From Promethearchaeota archaeon (GTDB lineage: Archaea; Asgardarchaeota; Lokiarchaeia; Sigynarchaeales; SOKP01): a stretch of DNA of 15,551 bases. Positions within the stretch are counted from its first letter, which is position 1. Each line of letters begins with the position of its first letter. The DNA lies in NCBI GenBank assembly GCA_030620005.1, contig JAUXAJ010000099.1:1-15551 (forward strand), written 5' to 3'. The notes under the pieces are model-generated. The model had not been told where the DNA came from, did no database searches, and saw nothing but the letters and a program-made list of their open reading frames with translations. The position numbers were made by a program, and so were the translations under genes. Below, one piece after another: positions 14,799 through 15,551 of the stretch.

Positions 14799-14806
14799 TA
14801 TAAATT
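14799..14806 (-). promoter_or_regulatory. TATA-like box of the glycerate kinase gene
   Basis: AATTTATA on the minus strand is about 40 bp before the ATG at 14761. It would place the transcription start about 13 nt before the codon, giving a very short leader, in keeping with the missing Shine-Dalgarno. Confidence 0.35.
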
Positions 14807-14917
14807 AATTTAATGTTTAGCTTACTATTTATTTTTCCCCCATTAATATTGATAACCGTTAATAAATAATTATTCCATCCTCGTTACTTTTTCTTGGGTT
14901 TACGTGTAAATAAAAAT

Positions 14918-14926
14918 CTTTATAAG
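14918..14926 (+). promoter_or_regulatory. TATA-like box before the beta-helix surface protein gene
   Basis: CTTTATAAG follows an A-rich stretch that could act as the TFB-recognition element (BRE). It lies about 55 bp before the start codon, so a leader of roughly 25-30 nt is expected. It is one of the clearer archaeal-looking promoter boxes in the window. Confidence 0.4.
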
Positions 14927-14978
14927 CATTATTGACATATGTGTATTTCAATACATAAAATTTAATCCAAAATTGATA

Positions 14979-15551
14979 ATGATGAAAAAAGAAATTAAAT
15001 ATGTAATGACTCTTGCGTTCTTTTTAATAACGCTCTCAACTATTTTACTAACGAATGAAAGTGTTTTTGAAATAAAAAATGCAAATCACGAGGAATTAAC
15101 TAACAACAATGGCGAACTAAAGAATCCAAAAAAATCTACTAATTGGATACTCCCATATAAAATACATGTAGATGGTAATTGGTCTGATACTAAGAATTTT
15201 TACGATTGGTGTAGTGGTTCTGGCACTTGGAACGATCCTTATCTCATCGAAAATGTAACCATTGACGCCGGAGGTTCAGGGAGCGGCATCTTGATTGAAT
15301 GGTCTTCTGATGATTATTTTCGGATAAATAATTGTACCGTATTCAATTGGGGAACGGATGCGTACGATGCAGGAATTGAATTGGGGGGTGTTGATTATGG
15401 ATGGTTAAGTAATAATAACTGTTCATCTAATGGCTTGAGGCATGGAATTTATTTACTTAGTAGCTATGATAATAATATTACGGGAAACATAGTAAATCAT
15501 AATGAATATGGAATAAGGCTTCAATATTGCCAAGACAACACCGTTTCCGGA
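14979..15551 (+). CDS. N-terminal part of a secreted NosD-type parallel beta-helix surface protein (3' end outside window)
   Basis: The frame is open from tandem ATGs (14979 and 14982) to the last base, giving 191 visible residues. The N-terminus is K-K-E-I-K followed by a hydrophobic segment (about 8-24), a signal peptide or anchor. A spacer then leads to V-D-G-N-W-S-D (64-70) and G-T-W-N-D-P-Y-L-I-E-N-V-T-I-D (82-96), the typical entry to right-handed parallel beta-helix proteins of the NosD/CASH type. After it come short repeats of N-N-x-C and G-I-x-L type: N-N-C-T (117-120), N-N-N-C-S-S (145-150), D-N-N-I-T-G-N (164-170) and G-I-R-L. Several N-x-S/T sequons suggest N-glycosylation outside the cell. 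Such proteins are often very long, and the rest lies beyond the window. The exact role (surface layer, adhesion or polysaccharide binding) is unknown. No Shine-Dalgarno is visible. Confidence 0.8.
   Translation, partial: MMKKEIKYVMTLAFFLITLSTILLTNESVFEIKNANHEELTNNNGELKNPKKSTNWILPYKIHVDGNWSDTKNFYDWCSGSGTWNDPYLIENVTIDAGGSGSGILIEWSSDDYFRINNCTVFNWGTDAYDAGIELGGVDYGWLSNNNCSSNGLRHGIYLLSSYDNNITGNIVNHNEYGIRLQYCQDNTVSG

Overview
The window looks like archaeal DNA from a low-GC genome, most likely an Asgard (Lokiarchaeia-type) archaeon. The lineage is an inference with no marker gene behind it. It rests on very AT-rich spacers, TATA-like boxes near several starts, few Shine-Dalgarno sites apart from a few strong ones before TTG starts, a large intracellular DUF11-like protein, a longin-like small protein, an FG-GAP propeller fused to winged helices, and a NosD-type surface protein of a form common in Asgard genomes.

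Layout. Positions 1-429 hold the 3' end of a probable FAD-dependent oxidoreductase (+). Positions 571-1170 hold a truncated IS605-type TnpB (-), followed by an AT-rich gap. A full GH38 alpha-mannosidase (1586-4375, +) meets a convergent minus-strand pair: a saccharopine-dehydrogenase-family protein (5366-6589) and, 88 nt downstream, a nitrilase-family amidohydrolase (4447-5277). A small Cys-rich protein (6821-7105, -) follows. Next come a cysteine-rich 2[4Fe-4S] protein (7334-8113, +) and a longin-like protein (8280-8726, +). The latter converges at 24 bp with a beta-propeller/winged-helix protein (8751-10418, -). A 474-bp gap contains a patch that is GC-richer than its surroundings, possibly the relic of another transposase, and a hairpin/T-run terminator. 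It is followed by a 721-residue DUF11-like protein (10893-13058, -) and a glycerate 2-kinase (13322-14761, -). The window ends inside a secreted parallel beta-helix protein (14979-15551, +).

How the genes relate. There is no single large operon. The enzymes point to a heterotroph: GH38 trims alpha-mannosides in the cytoplasm, glycerate kinase feeds 2-phosphoglycerate into central carbon metabolism, and the dehydrogenase/amidohydrolase pair suggests amino-acid or amine chemistry on an unidentified substrate. The Fe-S protein and the left-edge flavoprotein suggest electron transfer.

The least explained part is the run from the longin-like protein through the propeller/winged-helix protein to the DUF11-like protein. 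These have domain types reminiscent of eukaryotic trafficking or signalling scaffolds and are the best candidates for something undescribed. No CRISPR array, rRNA or convincing tRNA was seen.
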